From contig VYEH01000159.1 in NCBI GenBank assembly GCA_009843005.1, forward strand, positions 1 to 6,957: 6,957 bases of DNA, in the 5' to 3' direction. The stretch is from Pseudomonadota bacterium. GTDB taxonomy: Bacteria > Pseudomonadota > Gammaproteobacteria > Steroidobacterales > Rariloculaceae. Both the position numbers and the translations under genes were made by a program. Positions 6,185-6,957 of the stretch are shown here, piece after piece. Positions within the stretch are counted from its first letter, which is position 1, and each line of letters starts with the position of its first letter. The notes under the pieces are model-generated. The model did no database searches. It was not told the DNA's origin and saw only the letters and a program-made list of their open reading frames with translations.

Positions 6185-6766
6185 ATGCTCGCCCCGTTGT
6201 TTGATACAGGCGGTATCGATAGGGTGAGCGAAGCGAAGGCGGCCGGTCGCTGGCCACAGCAGTCGAGTTATTCCCGGGAGGAACTCATGATCTCGGGGGG
6301 TGACGGCATATTCGGCAAGGAGAACGCCCGGCTGCCGCTACCCAACATGTTGATGTTCGACCGCATCACCCGTATCGACGACGCGGGCGGCAGGTTCGGC
6401 AAGGGCGAAATCATCGCCGAACTGGATGTGGTCCCGAATCTCTGGTTCTTCGACTGTCATTTTACGGGCGATCCGGTGATGCCCGGTTGCCTGGGCCTGG
6501 ATGCCATGTGGCAGCTGGTCGGGTTCTGGCTGGCCTGGAACGGCGCGGATGGCCGTGGCAGGGCCCTCGGCGTCGGTGAAGTCAAGTTCCAGGGGCAGGT
6601 ACTGCCGACCAGCACATTGGTTCGCTACCACGTGGAGATGAAGCGGCTCATCAAGCGGAAACTGGTCATGGGACTGGCCGACGGAACGATGACCGTGGAC
6701 GGCCGAACGATCTATCGGGCCACCAATCTCCGCGTCGGGCTATTCACATCCACGGAAGGATTCTGA
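6185..6766 (+). CDS. fabA: 3-hydroxydecanoyl-ACP dehydratase / trans-2-decenoyl-ACP isomerase
   Basis: FabA dehydrates 3-hydroxyacyl-ACP and, at ten carbons, isomerises trans-2- to cis-3-decenoyl-ACP. This is the entry point of anaerobic-type unsaturated fatty acid synthesis; it acts as a cytoplasmic homodimer. The hot-dog-fold sequence is very well conserved: LPNMLMFDR (52-60), LWFFDCHFTGDPVMPGCLG with catalytic His92, LDAMWQLVGF with catalytic Asp106 (14 residues apart as in the E. coli enzyme), GVGEVKFQGQVLP (129-141), MGLADG (162-167) and the terminal NLRVGLF. From ATG 6185 the protein has 193 residues, about 20 more than E. coli FabA, the excess lying before SSYSREEL. ATG 6185 has GGTGGGA seven bases upstream. 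GTG 6224 (180 residues, MSEAKAAG...) is a serious alternative, with a weaker site (AGGCGG) ten bases upstream. fabB, which often follows fabA, is not next to it; a tRNA gene is. Confidence 0.96.
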   Translation: MLAPLFDTGGIDRVSEAKAAGRWPQQSSYSREELMISGGDGIFGKENARLPLPNMLMFDRITRIDDAGGRFGKGEIIAELDVVPNLWFFDCHFTGDPVMPGCLGLDAMWQLVGFWLAWNGADGRGRALGVGEVKFQGQVLPTSTLVRYHVEMKRLIKRKLVMGLADGTMTVDGRTIYRATNLRVGLFTSTEGF

Positions 6767-6772
6767 CCTGCC

Positions 6773-6781
6773 TGTTATCAT
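6773..6781 (+). promoter_or_regulatory. Candidate extended -10 promoter of the tRNA-Arg gene
   Basis: TGTTATCAT contains TATCAT (6776-6781) with an extended TG element, about 19 bases before the tRNA 5' end. It is followed by a GC-rich stretch (CACCGGCCTG), as often found at stringently controlled stable-RNA promoters. No convincing -35 lies in the fabA 3' end. Confidence 0.35.
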
Positions 6782-6799
6782 CACCGGCCTGTCACGATC

Positions 6800-6873
6800 G
6801 CCCCGATAGCTCAGCCGGATAGAGCGTCCGCCTCCTAAGCGGAAGGTCAGAGGTTCGAATCCTCTTCGGGGCG
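6800..6873 (+). tRNA. tRNA-Arg (anticodon CCT)
   Basis: A complete cloverleaf can be folded by eye. The acceptor stem is GCCCCGA with TCGGGGC (seven pairs) and the D arm is GCTC/GAGC. The anticodon stem TCCGC/GCGGA encloses the loop CTCCTAA, with the anticodon CCT at 6834-6836. The T arm AGAGG/CCTCT holds TTCGAAT, and the discriminator base is G6873. It reads the rare arginine codon AGG. The bases after the discriminator are CGA, so the CCA end is not encoded and must be added by tRNA nucleotidyltransferase. The gene begins 33 bases after the fabA stop. Confidence 0.96.
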
Positions 6874-6903
6874 CGAATTGCATTCAGTAGACGAGAGCCC
6901 GAA

Positions 6904-6957
6904 TCAGCGGCTCAGATACGCCTTGAAGGCCGCCACGACCCCACGGATATCGCTCAC
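6904..6957 (-). CDS. C-terminal fragment of an unidentified protein (runs off the window)
   Basis: The minus strand from the window edge reads 17 sense codons, VSDIRGVVAAFKAYLSR, then TGA at 6906-6904. The amphipathic, helix-like composition and GC-rich codons resemble a real protein end, and a gene converging on the tRNA would fit the otherwise unexplained space. It is too short to assign a family and could be a chance open frame. Confidence 0.4.
   Translation of the reverse strand: MSDIRGVVAAFKAYLSR

Noticed and set aside
4653..6227. A 524-codon open frame on the plus strand opposite the MFS transporter.
   Set aside because: Its composition (Arg, Gln, His, Glu, Gly) mirrors membrane-protein codons read backwards. 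It has no domain and runs through the divergent promoter region.
6895..6913. GAGCC/GGCTC hairpin after the tRNA as a terminator.
   Set aside because: The stem has only five pairs, has no T run after it, and overlaps the end of the possible minus-strand gene.

Overview
The window is a GC-rich, gene-dense stretch of bacterial chromosome. It most likely comes from a gammaproteobacterium, because it carries a FabA whose core reads like the gamma-type enzyme (LGLDAMWQLVGF, GVGEVKFQGQVLP, MGLADG). The tRNA-Arg gene at the right end lacks an encoded CCA. That is unusual for well-studied gammaproteobacteria and hints at a less-studied lineage. I see no transposase, integrase, phage gene, CRISPR array or rRNA. 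No gap between genes exceeds about 150 bases.

Left part (84-3544, + strand): three closely spaced genes look like one operon. They encode an exported alpha/beta hydrolase, a cytoplasmic metal-dependent amidohydrolase/decarboxylase of the ACMSD type, and an exported DUF885-like putative metallohydrolase. The spacers are 36 and 11 bases, and no terminator is visible between them.

Middle part (3591-6041, - strand): a plant-type ferredoxin-NADP+ reductase converges on the operon, and a major facilitator superfamily (MFS) transporter of the aromatic acid:H+ symporter (PcaK-like) type lies upstream of it. The 132-base gap between these two holds a recognisable extended -10 promoter for the reductase and a GC-rich inverted repeat.

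Right part (6042-6957): a 140-base divergent promoter region contains an imperfect 14-15 base direct repeat. It is followed by fabA (unsaturated fatty acid synthesis), a tRNA-Arg(CCT) gene, and the last 17 codons of an unidentified minus-strand gene that runs off the window.

How they may work together (inference): an aromatic-acid importer, an ACMSD-family enzyme (often a ring-acid or ring-cleavage-product decarboxylase) and a reductase resembling the one that serves benzoyl-CoA epoxidation are compatible with a small aromatic or carboxylic-acid catabolic neighbourhood. The two exported hydrolases could release substrate outside the cytoplasm. No ring-modifying oxygenase or regulator is in view, so this stays a hypothesis. 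fabA and the tRNA are housekeeping genes. I see no strong sign of a wholly new system; the most interesting items are the repeats in the two regulatory gaps and the reductase.
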